Shown in pieces: positions 55,041 through 63,292 of a stretch of 64,000 nucleotides of DNA. Where the stretch lies: assembly GCF_013387465.1 (NCBI RefSeq), contig NZ_VYGV01000006.1:157638-221637 (forward strand), in the 5' to 3' direction. Source of the DNA: Hydrogenophaga aromaticivorans. Its GTDB lineage: Bacteria; Pseudomonadota; Gammaproteobacteria; Burkholderiales; Burkholderiaceae_C. Positions within the stretch are counted from its first letter, which is position 1. The number at the start of each line of letters is the position of its first letter. A model generated the notes under the pieces. That model had not been told where the DNA came from, did not search any database, and saw only the letters and a list, made by a program, of their open reading frames with translations. The translations under genes were made by a program, and so were the position numbers.

Positions 55041-55976
55041 TCAGACGTCTTCCAGCAGCGGGTAGGGGAGGGGCAACAGGTGCAACACCGGGCCCGTGGC
55101 ACTGCCGGAATGCAGGCTGCCGCCCGCTGCCGCGCTGGTCTGCATGGACACGGTGGCGCTCCAGCCGCCCGCAGGGTTGGCGGCAGCAGCGGCCACCGTC
55201 CCGCAGGGCTGTTCGGCGTCGCTGCTGTGAAACACGTCTTGCCCCACGGTCAAAGGTTCATCGGCCTGCACCTGAAACGCACGGCGCTTGAGTGTGCCGC
55301 GGAACTGGCTGCGCGCCACCACTTCCTGCCCGGGGTAACAACCTTTTTTGAAGTTCACGCCGCCCACCGATTCGTAGTTCAGCATCTGCGGCACAAAGGC
55401 TTCCGCGATCGGCTGGGTGAGGGTGGCCACGCCGGCCATCACATCCAGCCAGGCCCAGTGGGCTTCGGGCAGGGCATCGCCCGCGGGCGGCGGGTGGCCG
55501 GCCGGTGCCACCCACAGTGCGCGGGGCAGGCCTTGTGACGGGTAAATCGCGATGGTTTGGGCGCCGCCCGGTTCGCCGGACTTGCTCCAGGGTTTGGCGT
55601 CTGCAAGCGCGGCGGAACCGCTGAGCCCCCAGACCTGAAATTCTGCGCTCGCGTCGCTCAGCCGGGCCTTGGCCCGCAGCACGAACATCGACAGGCGCTT
55701 GAGTGTGGCCGGCAGCAGGTCGCGGCTGCAAACCAGGAGCAGGTCGTCGTGCGCGAGCTTGAAGCCCACAAAACTCGCCAGCATGCGGCCCTTGGCCGAA
55801 CAGAACGCCGCCAGCCGCGCTTCGGACAGGCCGAGCAGGGCAAAGTCCTGCGTCAACTGGCCGTGCAGGAACTTCGCAGCGTCTTCGCCCTGGACGCGGA
55901 TGATCCCCAGTTGGGGCAGCGGGGTCGCGCCGTGGAGCGCGGTCAGGGGAACGCTGGGCAAGGTGGGCGGGTTCAT
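55041..55976 (-). CDS. ygfZ: Folate-binding protein YgfZ
   Basis: 311 residues. The family motif KKGCYPGQEVVAR, containing the essential Cys, is intact at about residues 208-220. YgfZ is a tetrahydrofolate-binding, GcvT-like protein needed for maturation of certain Fe-S enzymes such as MiaB. It is divergent from mltG across 114 bases and upstream of the NRDE gene on the same strand, 21 bases apart, an arrangement consistent with one transcript. Confidence 0.9.
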   Translation of the reverse strand: MNPPTLPSVPLTALHGATPLPQLGIIRVQGEDAAKFLHGQLTQDFALLGLSEARLAAFCSAKGRMLASFVGFKLAHDDLLLVCSRDLLPATLKRLSMFVLRAKARLSDASAEFQVWGLSGSAALADAKPWSKSGEPGGAQTIAIYPSQGLPRALWVAPAGHPPPAGDALPEAHWAWLDVMAGVATLTQPIAEAFVPQMLNYESVGGVNFKKGCYPGQEVVARSQFRGTLKRRAFQVQADEPLTVGQDVFHSSDAEQPCGTVAAAAANPAGGWSATVSMQTSAAAGGSLHSGSATGPVLHLLPLPYPLLEDV

Positions 55977-56090
55977 GGCGTGGGTGGTGTGGCGTGGGGG
56001 TGTGGCGAGCAGGGGAACAGCGGTCGATTATCATCTTTGGCCCGGGTCTCTGCCGGCGCCGCCACCCATCTCCTCGCACACCCCCGACCC

Positions 56091-57098
56091 GTGAAACGCC
56101 TGTTGTTCCTGTTGTTCTGGCTGCCGCTGCTCGCGATCGGACTGGTTACGGGCGCTGCCTGGTGGTGGCTGCACGAGCCGCTGATGCTGCCAGCCGATGC
56201 CAGCGCACAAACGCCGGTGGAATTGAACATCCAGCCGGGCAGCTCGGCGCGCGTGGTGGCCCAAGCCGTGACCAGTGCCGGGGTCAGGGTGCCGACCGTC
56301 CTGCTCTACGCCTGGTTTCGAGCCTCTGGGCAGGGCCGGTCGATCAAGGCCGGCGTCTACGAAGTCAAACCCGGCGCCACGCCGCGCAGCCTGCTGGACC
56401 AGCTGGTGCGTGGCGAGCAGGCGCTGCGCAGCCTGACCCTGGTCGAAGGCTGGAACGTGCGCGAGGTGCTGGCGGCGGTGCGTGCTTCGCCCGACCTGAA
56501 CCAGGATATTGACGGCCTGGGCATGGCCGACATCATGGCCCGCATCGGCTACGCCGGGCGGCACCCGGAAGGCCGCTTTTTCCCCGACACCTACCGCATG
56601 GTCAAACACGCCACGGCGTCCAGCGTGTTGCGCCAGGCGGCCCAGGCCATGGATCAGCGCCTGGCCGAAGCCTGGGCCCAGCGCGCGCCAGATTCGCCGC
56701 TGCGCTCGCCCGAAGAAGCGCTCATCCTGGCCAGCATCGTCGAAAAGGAGACGGGCGCCGAAGTCGACCGGTCGATGGTGGCCGGCGTGTTCAGCAACCG
56801 TCTGCGCATCGGCATGCGGCTGCAGACCGATCCCACGGTGATCTACGGCCTGGGTGAACGCTTCGACGGCAACCTGCGCCGGGCGGACCTCGAAACCGAC
56901 AGCCCCTACAACACCTACACCCGCGCCGGCCTGCCGCCCACGCCGATCGCCATGCCCGGCTGGAACTCCTTGCTGGCGGCGGTCAAGCCGGCGGCCACGC
57001 CCGCGATGTACTTTGTGGCGCGCGGCGACGGCAGCAGCCAGTTCAGCGCCACGCTGGACGAACACAATTTGGCGGTGCGCCGCTATCAAATCAAATGA
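56091..57098 (+). CDS. mltG: Endolytic murein transglycosylase MltG
   Basis: 335 residues from the GTG at 56091. One N-terminal membrane helix ([24 protein letters not shown]) anchors it to the inner membrane. A LysM-like region is followed by the YceG catalytic domain with the key Glu in [11 protein letters not shown] and [15 protein letters not shown]. It cuts nascent peptidoglycan strands and limits their length. The dispersed repeat copy D starts directly after its stop, and tmk follows. Confidence 0.92.
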   Translation: MKRLLFLLFWLPLLAIGLVTGAAWWWLHEPLMLPADASAQTPVELNIQPGSSARVVAQAVTSAGVRVPTVLLYAWFRASGQGRSIKAGVYEVKPGATPRSLLDQLVRGEQALRSLTLVEGWNVREVLAAVRASPDLNQDIDGLGMADIMARIGYAGRHPEGRFFPDTYRMVKHATASSVLRQAAQAMDQRLAEAWAQRAPDSPLRSPEEALILASIVEKETGAEVDRSMVAGVFSNRLRIGMRLQTDPTVIYGLGERFDGNLRRADLETDSPYNTYTRAGLPPTPIAMPGWNSLLAAVKPAATPAMYFVARGDGSSQFSATLDEHNLAVRRYQIK

Positions 57099-57170
57099 CC
57101 CCCCTGCGCCGCTTCGCGTCTTCCCCACTGAGCAGGGGGGACCACACCAGCCGCCCGGCAAAGCCGGTTC
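57099..57170 (-). repeat. Dispersed intergenic repeat, copy D
   Basis: Begins at the base after the mltG stop. In mltG's direction it reads CCCCCCTGCGCCGC..., then a CCCC/GGGG pairing, and ends with the CCCGGCAAAGCCGG hairpin. Same layout relative to its upstream gene as copies A and B. Confidence 0.75.
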
Positions 57171-57219
57171 GGCGGTGTGTGCTGGGCCACGTCCTTCGTC
57201 GGCACGAGGGAGCCCTGAA

Positions 57220-57903
57220 ATGACGGTTGGTTCGACAGGCCTGTTCATCTCTTTTGAGGGCATCGACGGTGCGGGAAAGTCCACCCACATCGCGAACCTC
57301 GCCGACGCTTTCCGCGGCCAGGGCCGCAACGTGACCCTGACGCGCGAACCCGGCGGCACACCACTGGCCGAAAAGCTGCGCGCCATGGTGCTCGGCGACG
57401 CCATGGACCCGCTCACCGAATCGCTGCTGGTGTTCGCCGCCCGGCGCGACCACCTGATGACTGTGATCGAACCGGCGCTGGCGCGCGGCGATGTGGTGTT
57501 GTGCGACCGCTTCACCGACGCCACCTTCGCTTACCAGGGTGGCGGTCGTGGTTTTGACCTGCAGACGTTGGGCACGCTGGAGCGCTGGGTGCAGGCGACA
57601 CCCGCCCTGCAGGGCAAAGGCATCCGCCAGCCCGATCTGACGGTGTGGTTCGATCTGCCGGCCGAGACCGCCGCGGCCCGGCTGGCCGACGCCCGTGCGC
57701 CCGACCGTTTCGAAGCCCAGCCGGTGGCGTTTTTCCAGGCCGTCGCCGCGGGCTATGCGGCGCGTGCCGAAGCCGAGCCATGGCGCTTTGCGCGCATCAA
57801 CGCCGACCAGCCGCGTGAGCGGGTCTGGGCCGCCATCGCGGGGGCGTTCGCCCAGCGGGGCTGGTTGCCGGCACCGGCTGAATCCGGCCCTTCATCCAGC
57901 TGA
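57220..57903 (+). CDS. tmk: Thymidylate kinase
   Basis: 227 residues. It phosphorylates dTMP to dTDP. The P-loop is [11 protein letters not shown], the DRX motif is [18 protein letters not shown], and the lid-like region is [25 protein letters not shown] 57220 follows GAGGGAG. holB starts 10 bases after its stop, the widespread tmk-holB pairing. Confidence 0.95.
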   Translation: MTVGSTGLFISFEGIDGAGKSTHIANLADAFRGQGRNVTLTREPGGTPLAEKLRAMVLGDAMDPLTESLLVFAARRDHLMTVIEPALARGDVVLCDRFTDATFAYQGGGRGFDLQTLGTLERWVQATPALQGKGIRQPDLTVWFDLPAETAAARLADARAPDRFEAQPVAFFQAVAAGYAARAEAEPWRFARINADQPRERVWAAIAGAFAQRGWLPAPAESGPSSS

Positions 57904-57913
57904 CGCGCAAGCC

Positions 57914-58957
57914 ATGGCCACCCGTTCTACACCCCCTGACACCGTCGCCCAGCCCATGGCCACCCGGGCCCCTTGGGTTCAGCGCCAGCTGCAGGCACTG
58001 CTCGCGCAGCGGGGGCATGCCTGGCTGTTGCAGGGGCCGTCGGGCCTTGGGCAATACGAGTTGGCGCTGGCGCTGGCGCAGACGTGGTTGTGTGAGCAGC
58101 CCACGGCGTCGGGCCCCTGTGGGGTCTGCGCCAGCTGCCACATGGTCGATACCCACGCCCACCCCGATTTTGTGGTGCTCATGCCCGAGACCGTCATGCT
58201 CGAACGCGGCTGGCCCCTGGCCGAAACCGCGCAGAAAGAGATCGACGACAAGAAGCGCAAGCCCAGCAAGGAAATCCGGGTCGAGGCCATGCGCGACACG
58301 GTCGCCTTCGCCCAGCGCACCAGTGCGCGGGGGCGGGGCCTGGCGGTGCTGGTGTACCCGGCCGAGCGCATGAACCACGTGACGGCCAACGCCTTGCTCA
58401 AGACCCTGGAGGAGCCACCCGGGGACACCCGCTTCGTGCTCGCCAGCGAGGCCACCCACCAGCTGCTGCCCACCATCCGCAGCCGTTGCCAGACCCATGC
58501 CATGGACTGGCCCCCGGAACCGGAAGCGCTGCAGTGGCTCCAGGACAACGCGGCCAGCCGCCCCACACCCGAGCAAGCGCAGGTCTGGCTGCGCGCGGCC
58601 GGTGGGCGACCGGTGGATGCCCTGGCCTGGGCCGGCACCGGCCTGAACGCCAAGGCCTGGGCCGAGCTGCCCGCCGCGCTGGCCCGCGGCGACTGGAGCA
58701 CGCTGGCGGGCTGGCCCGCAGCGCAGCAGCTTGAACTGCTGCAGAAACTCTGCCACGACCTGATGGTGCATGCGGCCGGCGGCACACCACGCTTCTTCAG
58801 CGCAGCGAACCTGCCGGTGGCGCCGCGCTGGGGCGTGCTGGCCCGGTGGTCACGCGAGCTGCTGGACGCGGCGCGCTCGGTCGAGCACCCGTACAACCCC
58901 GGTCTGATGCAGGAAGCCTGGGCCGCACGCACGCGGCAGGCGCTGGTTTCCCGCTAA
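57914..58957 (+). CDS. holB: DNA polymerase III subunit delta'
   Basis: 347 residues. It is part of the clamp loader. The P-loop-like [11 protein letters not shown] has Gln in place of the Lys, consistent with a delta' subunit that does not bind ATP. A zinc-binding Cys cluster CGVCASC follows near residue 70. The sensor 1-like [12 protein letters not shown] and SRCQ motifs are present. The N terminus has two close Met; the first (57914) was used. Confidence 0.9.
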   Translation: MATRSTPPDTVAQPMATRAPWVQRQLQALLAQRGHAWLLQGPSGLGQYELALALAQTWLCEQPTASGPCGVCASCHMVDTHAHPDFVVLMPETVMLERGWPLAETAQKEIDDKKRKPSKEIRVEAMRDTVAFAQRTSARGRGLAVLVYPAERMNHVTANALLKTLEEPPGDTRFVLASEATHQLLPTIRSRCQTHAMDWPPEPEALQWLQDNAASRPTPEQAQVWLRAAGGRPVDALAWAGTGLNAKAWAELPAALARGDWSTLAGWPAAQQLELLQKLCHDLMVHAAGGTPRFFSAANLPVAPRWGVLARWSRELLDAARSVEHPYNPGLMQEAWAARTRQALVSR

Positions 58958-58968
58958 ACTTGTCGGCC

Positions 58969-59340
58969 ATGAGCACCAGCCCCCCCGCATCCAACGCCTC
59001 AGCTCGCCCGAGCGTGATCCAGCTCTCCATCAAGGAGAAAGCGGCGCTGTACGCGGCCTACATTCCGTTGTTTGCCGACGGGGGCATTTTCATTCCGTCT
59101 TCGCGCGAGTACCGCATCGGCGACGACGTCTATGTGCTGCTCAGCCTGCCCGACGACCCGCAGCGCTACCCGGTCGCCGGCAAAGTTGCATGGGTCACAC
59201 CCGCCAAGGCGCAGGGTGGACGCACGCAAGGTGTGGGCATCCGTTTCCCGGCTGACGAAAAATCGCGCCTGCTCAAGCTCAAGATTGAAGAGATTCTGGG
59301 CGCCAGCCTGGGCTCGGACAAGCCCACTCAGACCATCTGA
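58969..59340 (+). CDS. PilZ-domain protein
   Basis: 123 residues. A compact PilZ domain, VIQLSIKEKAALYAAYIPLF then GIFIPSS and GKVAWVTPAKAQGGRTQGVGIRF. The usual c-di-GMP residues (RxxxR, DxSxxG) are not evident, so this is a PilZ protein like the type IV pilus PilZ of pseudomonads, which do not clearly bind c-di-GMP. It lies between holB and tatD, a typical position for PilZ (pilZ next to holB is common). Confidence 0.85.
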   Translation: MSTSPPASNASARPSVIQLSIKEKAALYAAYIPLFADGGIFIPSSREYRIGDDVYVLLSLPDDPQRYPVAGKVAWVTPAKAQGGRTQGVGIRFPADEKSRLLKLKIEEILGASLGSDKPTQTI

Positions 59341-59404
59341 GCCGCGGTGTGGCCAGCGCCACGCTGGGCGGGCCAACCGCCATCTCGCCATTTTCCCGCC
59401 CAAC

Positions 59405-60214
59405 ATGTTCACCGATTCCCATTGCCACCTGAACTTCCCGGAGTTGCGCGGAGACTTGCCCGCGATCCTGGCCGCCATGAGCGAAGCCCAGGTGGACCGC
59501 GCCCTGTGCATCTGCACGACGCTCGAAGAGTTTGACGATGTGCACGAGCTGGCCCGTGATCACGCCAACCTGTGGGCCACGGTGGGCGTGCACCCCGACA
59601 ACGAAGGCGTGCAGGAGCCCTCGCTGGACGATCTGCTGCGGCGCGCCGATCTGCCACGCGTCGTGGGCATCGGCGAGACCGGCCTGGACTACTACCGCCT
59701 GAATGGGCGCAGCGTGGCCGATATGGCCTGGCAACGCGAGCGCTACCGCACCCACATCCGCGCCGGTCGCCAGACCGACCTGCCGCTGGTGATCCACACC
59801 CGGAGCGCATCGGAGGACACGCTCACCATCCTGCGCGAGGAGGGTGGTTTTGAAAGTGCTGCCCCATCCGATCTGCCGCGCTCGCGGGGGGTGTTTCACT
59901 GCTTCACCGAAACCGAGGCGGTGGCCCGGGCCGCGCTGGAGCTGGATTTCTACATCTCGTTCTCCGGCATCCTGACCTTTCGCAACGCCAGCGATCTGCG
60001 TGAGATCGCCCGTTTTGTCCCGCTCGACCGCATGCTGATTGAAACCGACAGCCCGTATCTGGCGCCGGTGCCCCACCGGGGCAAGACCAACAACCCGGCC
60101 TTCGTGCCCTTTGTGGCGCAGCAGATTGCCGAGGTCAGGGGCGTGGCCGTGGAGGCGGTGGCCGAGGCAACCAGCCGCAATTTTGAGCAACTCTTCAACC
60201 GGGTCATGGCGTGA
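59405..60214 (+). CDS. TatD-family metal-dependent hydrolase
   Basis: 269 residues. The TIM-barrel nuclease signature residues are present: SHCHLNF (His6, His8), GETGLDYYR (Glu), LPLVIHTR (His), GVFHCFTE (His) and IETDSPYLAP (Asp). TatD proteins are 3'-5' exonucleases or metal-dependent hydrolases that act in repair and DNA turnover. A 64-base gap separates it from the PilZ gene. It overlaps the following ankyrin gene by four bases (GTGA). Confidence 0.9.
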   Translation: MFTDSHCHLNFPELRGDLPAILAAMSEAQVDRALCICTTLEEFDDVHELARDHANLWATVGVHPDNEGVQEPSLDDLLRRADLPRVVGIGETGLDYYRLNGRSVADMAWQRERYRTHIRAGRQTDLPLVIHTRSASEDTLTILREEGGFESAAPSDLPRSRGVFHCFTETEAVARAALELDFYISFSGILTFRNASDLREIARFVPLDRMLIETDSPYLAPVPHRGKTNNPAFVPFVAQQIAEVRGVAVEAVAEATSRNFEQLFNRVMA

Positions 60215-60900
60215 AAATATTCATGAAACACTTTAAGTTTTGGCATAAGTGTTTTGTTTTTACAGTATTTTTTTCATCTTCTTTGGCCGCCAATGCTGGA
60301 ACCTTCGAGGATTTTTTCAGCGCGGCCAAACTCGACAACGAGTCCGTGATGGTTGGGCTCACACTGCGTGGTTTTGACCTCAACACCGTTGACCCACGCG
60401 GTGACAGCGCCCTGCTGATCGCCGTGCGCGAGGGGTCTCGCAAGGTGGCCCTGTTCCTGCTGGAGCAGCCCTCGGTGAAAGTTGAAGCCCGCAACCCCAA
60501 AGGGGAGAGCCCGCTGATGCTCGCCGCACTCAAAGGCGATCTGGACATGGCCAGACGCCTGATCCAGCGCAAAGCCGAGGTCAACAAGCCCGGCTGGACG
60601 GCCTTGCACTACGCCGCGTCCAACACCACCCAGGCCAGCCAGGAGATGGTTCGCCTGCTGCTGGAACACCACGCCTACATCGACGCGGAATCACCCAACC
60701 GCACCACACCCTTGATGATGGCGGCGCATTACGGCCATCCGGCCGTGGTGAAGCTGTTGCTGGAAGAGGGCGCAGATCCCCTGCTGCGCAATGAGCAGGG
60801 GCTGACGGCGATCGACTTCGCCCGGCGGGGCGAACGACAGGAATCGGCCGACCTCATTGCGGCCTTTGTGCGCCGAAAACGCCCCACCGGCACCTGGTGA
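60211..60900 (+). CDS. Exported ankyrin-repeat protein
   Basis: 229 residues from the GTG at 60211, which overlaps the tatD stop; ATG 60223 is an alternative. A signal peptide (FWHKCFVFTVFFSSSLAANAG) suggests export to the periplasm. About five ankyrin repeats follow, with typical TPLMMAAHYGHPAVVKLLLEEGADP units. Ankyrin repeats mediate protein contact; the partner is unknown. The first 25 codons are A/T-rich, unlike the GC-rich remainder. Confidence 0.8.
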   Translation: MKIFMKHFKFWHKCFVFTVFFSSSLAANAGTFEDFFSAAKLDNESVMVGLTLRGFDLNTVDPRGDSALLIAVREGSRKVALFLLEQPSVKVEARNPKGESPLMLAALKGDLDMARRLIQRKAEVNKPGWTALHYAASNTTQASQEMVRLLLEHHAYIDAESPNRTTPLMMAAHYGHPAVVKLLLEEGADPLLRNEQGLTAIDFARRGERQESADLIAAFVRRKRPTGTW

Positions 60901-60962
60901 ACGCGGCCCGGACGGCCCGTTTCCGCGCCCGGGGCAGGGCAGGGGCACCGCCCGGACTCAAG

Positions 60963-60992
60963 TAGGTGTAATCCCTCGGTAGGTGTAACCCA
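60963..60992. promoter_or_regulatory. Tandem GTAGGTGTAA repeats upstream of tctB
   Basis: GTAGGTGTAATCCC (60963-60976) and GTAGGTGTAACCC (60980-60992) are direct repeats with a 17-base period, about 63-92 bases before tctB. The arrangement suggests a response-regulator-type binding site for the transporter genes. No cognate regulator is adjacent. Confidence 0.5.
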
Positions 60993-61054
60993 CATCGATA
61001 TACCGTTAACAGTCCTCCAGAATGCCCCACATTCCAAACTTGAGGAGATGCACC

Positions 61055-61543
61055 GTGGCCCTGGCCAGTCAGAAGGATTTCTTTTCGGGACTCATGTTCA
61101 CTGCGGTGGGTGGGTCGTTTGCATGGGGCGCCACGGATTACACCGTGGGAGAGGGTGCTCGCATGGGACCGGGTTACTTCCCGCTCATGCTGGGCATTCT
61201 GCTGGCCATTCTTGGCACCGTCATCACGCTCCAGTCGTTCGTGAAAGGCAACCCGGGTGGCGACAAGATCGGCGCCTTCGCCTGGCGCCCCTTGGGTTTC
61301 ATTCTGGGATCCAACCTGGCCTTCGGAGCCCTGCTGGTGGGGCTGCCATCCATTGGATTTCCGGCCATGGGCCTGATCGTGGCGATCTACGCCCTGGTGT
61401 TCATCGCCAGCCAGGCGCAGCCCGGCAGCAAACTGAAGGCAACGTTCATCCTGGCGACGATCCTGGCTGCTGGCAGCTACGGCGCTTTTGTCAAACTTCT
61501 GAGCTTGCAGTTCCCGGTGTGGCCTGCGTTCCTCACGAACTGA
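61055..61543 (+). CDS. tctB: Tripartite tricarboxylate transporter small subunit TctB
   Basis: 162 residues from GTG 61055, preceded by GAGGAG (61042-61047); an upstream ATG at 61022 is an alternative. Four membrane helices are visible. TctB is the small membrane subunit that pairs with TctA in TTT carriers importing citrate or other carboxylates. The start ALASQKDFFSGLMFTAVGG and MGPGYFPLMLGILL fit the family. TctA follows 15 bases after its stop. Confidence 0.88.
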   Translation: MALASQKDFFSGLMFTAVGGSFAWGATDYTVGEGARMGPGYFPLMLGILLAILGTVITLQSFVKGNPGGDKIGAFAWRPLGFILGSNLAFGALLVGLPSIGFPAMGLIVAIYALVFIASQAQPGSKLKATFILATILAAGSYGAFVKLLSLQFPVWPAFLTN

Positions 61544-61558
61544 TCACAAGGCACCACC

Positions 61559-63070
61559 ATGGAATTGTTTGACAACCTCGCACTGGGTTTTGGCGTCGCC
61601 TTCACCTTCCAGAACCTGGTCTACGCCTTCATCGGCTGTCTGCTCGGCACGCTGATCGGCGTGTTGCCCGGCATCGGGCCACTCGCCACCATCGCCATGC
61701 TGCTGCCCGCGACCTACGGCTTGCCGCCGGTGGCTGCGCTCATCATGCTGGCCGGCATTTACTACGGCGCCCAGTACGGCGGCTCCACCACCGCCATCCT
61801 GGTCAACCTGCCGGGTGAGGCTTCATCGGTGGTCACCGTCATCGACGGCTACCAGATGGCGCGCAAGGGCAGGGCAGGCCCGGCGCTGGCCGCAGCCGGC
61901 CTGGGCTCCTTCTTTGCCGGATGCGTGGGCACCCTGATCCTGGCCGCTTTTGCGCCACCGCTGACCGAAGTGGCACTCCAATTCGGCCCGGCCGAATACT
62001 TCTCGCTCATGATCGTGGGCCTGATCGGCGCCGTGGTGCTGGCCTCAGGCTCGCTGATCAAGGCCTTGGCCATGATCGTGCTGGGCTTGTTGCTCGGCCT
62101 GGTGGGGACCGACGTGAACTCGGGTGTGGCGCGCTACAGCTTTGACATCCCCGAGCTCACCGACGGCATCAGCTTCCTGGCCATCGCCATGGGCGTGTTC
62201 GGTTACGGCGAGATCATCAGCAACCTGTCGCGCCCCGAAGAACACCGCGAAGTCTTCACCGGCAAGGTCGAAGGCATCATGCCGACCAAGGAAGACTTCA
62301 GGAACATGATACCGGCCGTGCTGCGCGGCACCGCCCTGGGTTCGGCGCTGGGCATCCTGCCCGGTGGTGGGGCGCTGCTGTCGGCCTTCACGGCCTACAC
62401 CCTCGAAAAGAAGACCAAACTCCGGCCGGGTGAAGTGCCCTTTGGCCAGGGCAACATCCGCGGCGTGGCCGCGCCCGAAGCGGCCAACAACGCCGGCTCG
62501 CAGACCTCGTTCATTCCGCTGCTGACCCTGGGCATTCCGCCCAACGCCGTGATGGCGCTGATGGTCGGTGCCATGACCATCCACAACATCCAGCCGGGTC
62601 CGCAGGTCATGACCAGCAACCCCGAGCTGTTCTGGGGCCTGATCGCCTCGATGTGGATCGGCAACCTGATGCTGGTGATCCTGAACCTGCCGCTGATCGG
62701 CATCTGGATCAAGCTGCTGACCGTGCCGTACCGATGGCTGTTCCCGGCCATCGTGCTGTTCTGCGCCATCGGCGTGTACTCGACCAACAACAACAGCTTC
62801 GACATCTGGATGGTCGCCATCTTCGGTTTCATCGGCTACCTGTTCATCAAGCTCGGCTGCGAGCCAGCGCCCCTGCTGCTGGGCCTGATCCTGGGACCCA
62901 TGATGGAGGAATACCTGCGCCGCGCCATGCTGATCTCCCGCGGTGACTGGTCGGTCTTTGTGACCCGGCCGTTGTCGGCCAGCCTGCTGGCTGTCGCCGC
63001 GGTCCTGCTGGTGGTGGTGCTGCTGCCTTCGATCAAGAAGAAACGCGAAGAGGCCTTCGTCGAAGACTGA
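61559..63070 (+). CDS. tctA: Tripartite tricarboxylate transporter large subunit TctA
   Basis: 503 residues with about 11-12 membrane helices. It is the main membrane component of the TTT importer. Family motifs include IGVLPGIGPLATIAMLLP, YYGAQYGGSTTAILVNLPGEASS and LGILPGGGALLSAFTAYTLEKK. The periplasmic binding protein TctC that normally completes the system is not in this window; it may be encoded elsewhere. A strong terminator follows. Confidence 0.92.
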   Translation: MELFDNLALGFGVAFTFQNLVYAFIGCLLGTLIGVLPGIGPLATIAMLLPATYGLPPVAALIMLAGIYYGAQYGGSTTAILVNLPGEASSVVTVIDGYQMARKGRAGPALAAAGLGSFFAGCVGTLILAAFAPPLTEVALQFGPAEYFSLMIVGLIGAVVLASGSLIKALAMIVLGLLLGLVGTDVNSGVARYSFDIPELTDGISFLAIAMGVFGYGEIISNLSRPEEHREVFTGKVEGIMPTKEDFRNMIPAVLRGTALGSALGILPGGGALLSAFTAYTLEKKTKLRPGEVPFGQGNIRGVAAPEAANNAGSQTSFIPLLTLGIPPNAVMALMVGAMTIHNIQPGPQVMTSNPELFWGLIASMWIGNLMLVILNLPLIGIWIKLLTVPYRWLFPAIVLFCAIGVYSTNNNSFDIWMVAIFGFIGYLFIKLGCEPAPLLLGLILGPMMEEYLRRAMLISRGDWSVFVTRPLSASLLAVAAVLLVVVLLPSIKKKREEAFVED

Positions 63071-63104
63071 GGCCGATCTATCGACCTGGCGGACACGCCT
63101 GGAG

Positions 63105-63137
63105 AGCCCGATCAGAGATATCTGATCGGGCTTTTTT
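63105..63137 (+). terminator. Rho-independent terminator after tctA
   Basis: AGCCCGATCAGA (63105-63116) pairs perfectly with TCTGATCGGGCT (63121-63132) around GATA, followed by a run of T's. It ends the tctBA transcript 35 bases beyond the stop. Confidence 0.93.
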
Positions 63138-63222
63138 GTTGGTCATCTGATCTCCCAGCGTGGTGGCCTGACAGGGCCGCCACCCACATCATTTTCAGCG
63201 GGCCAAGAATACCGGAGGGAGC

Positions 63223-63238
63223 ATTGAGTTGACTCAAT
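63223..63238. promoter_or_regulatory. Palindrome upstream of the edge gene
   Basis: ATTGAGT (63223-63229), TG, ACTCAAT (63232-63238): a 7-bp inverted repeat 54 bases before the start codon. Its position fits a repressor or activator site. Confidence 0.45.
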
Positions 63239-63292
63239 TTTTACTACAGGTTTCTCAGTACCTTTGAGGTTCATCAACCTGGAGACCACAAC

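Noticed and set aside
57914-58957. Loss of the P-loop lysine in HolB as a mutation
   Set aside because: Delta' subunits normally lack a working ATP site, so GQ in place of GK is expected.
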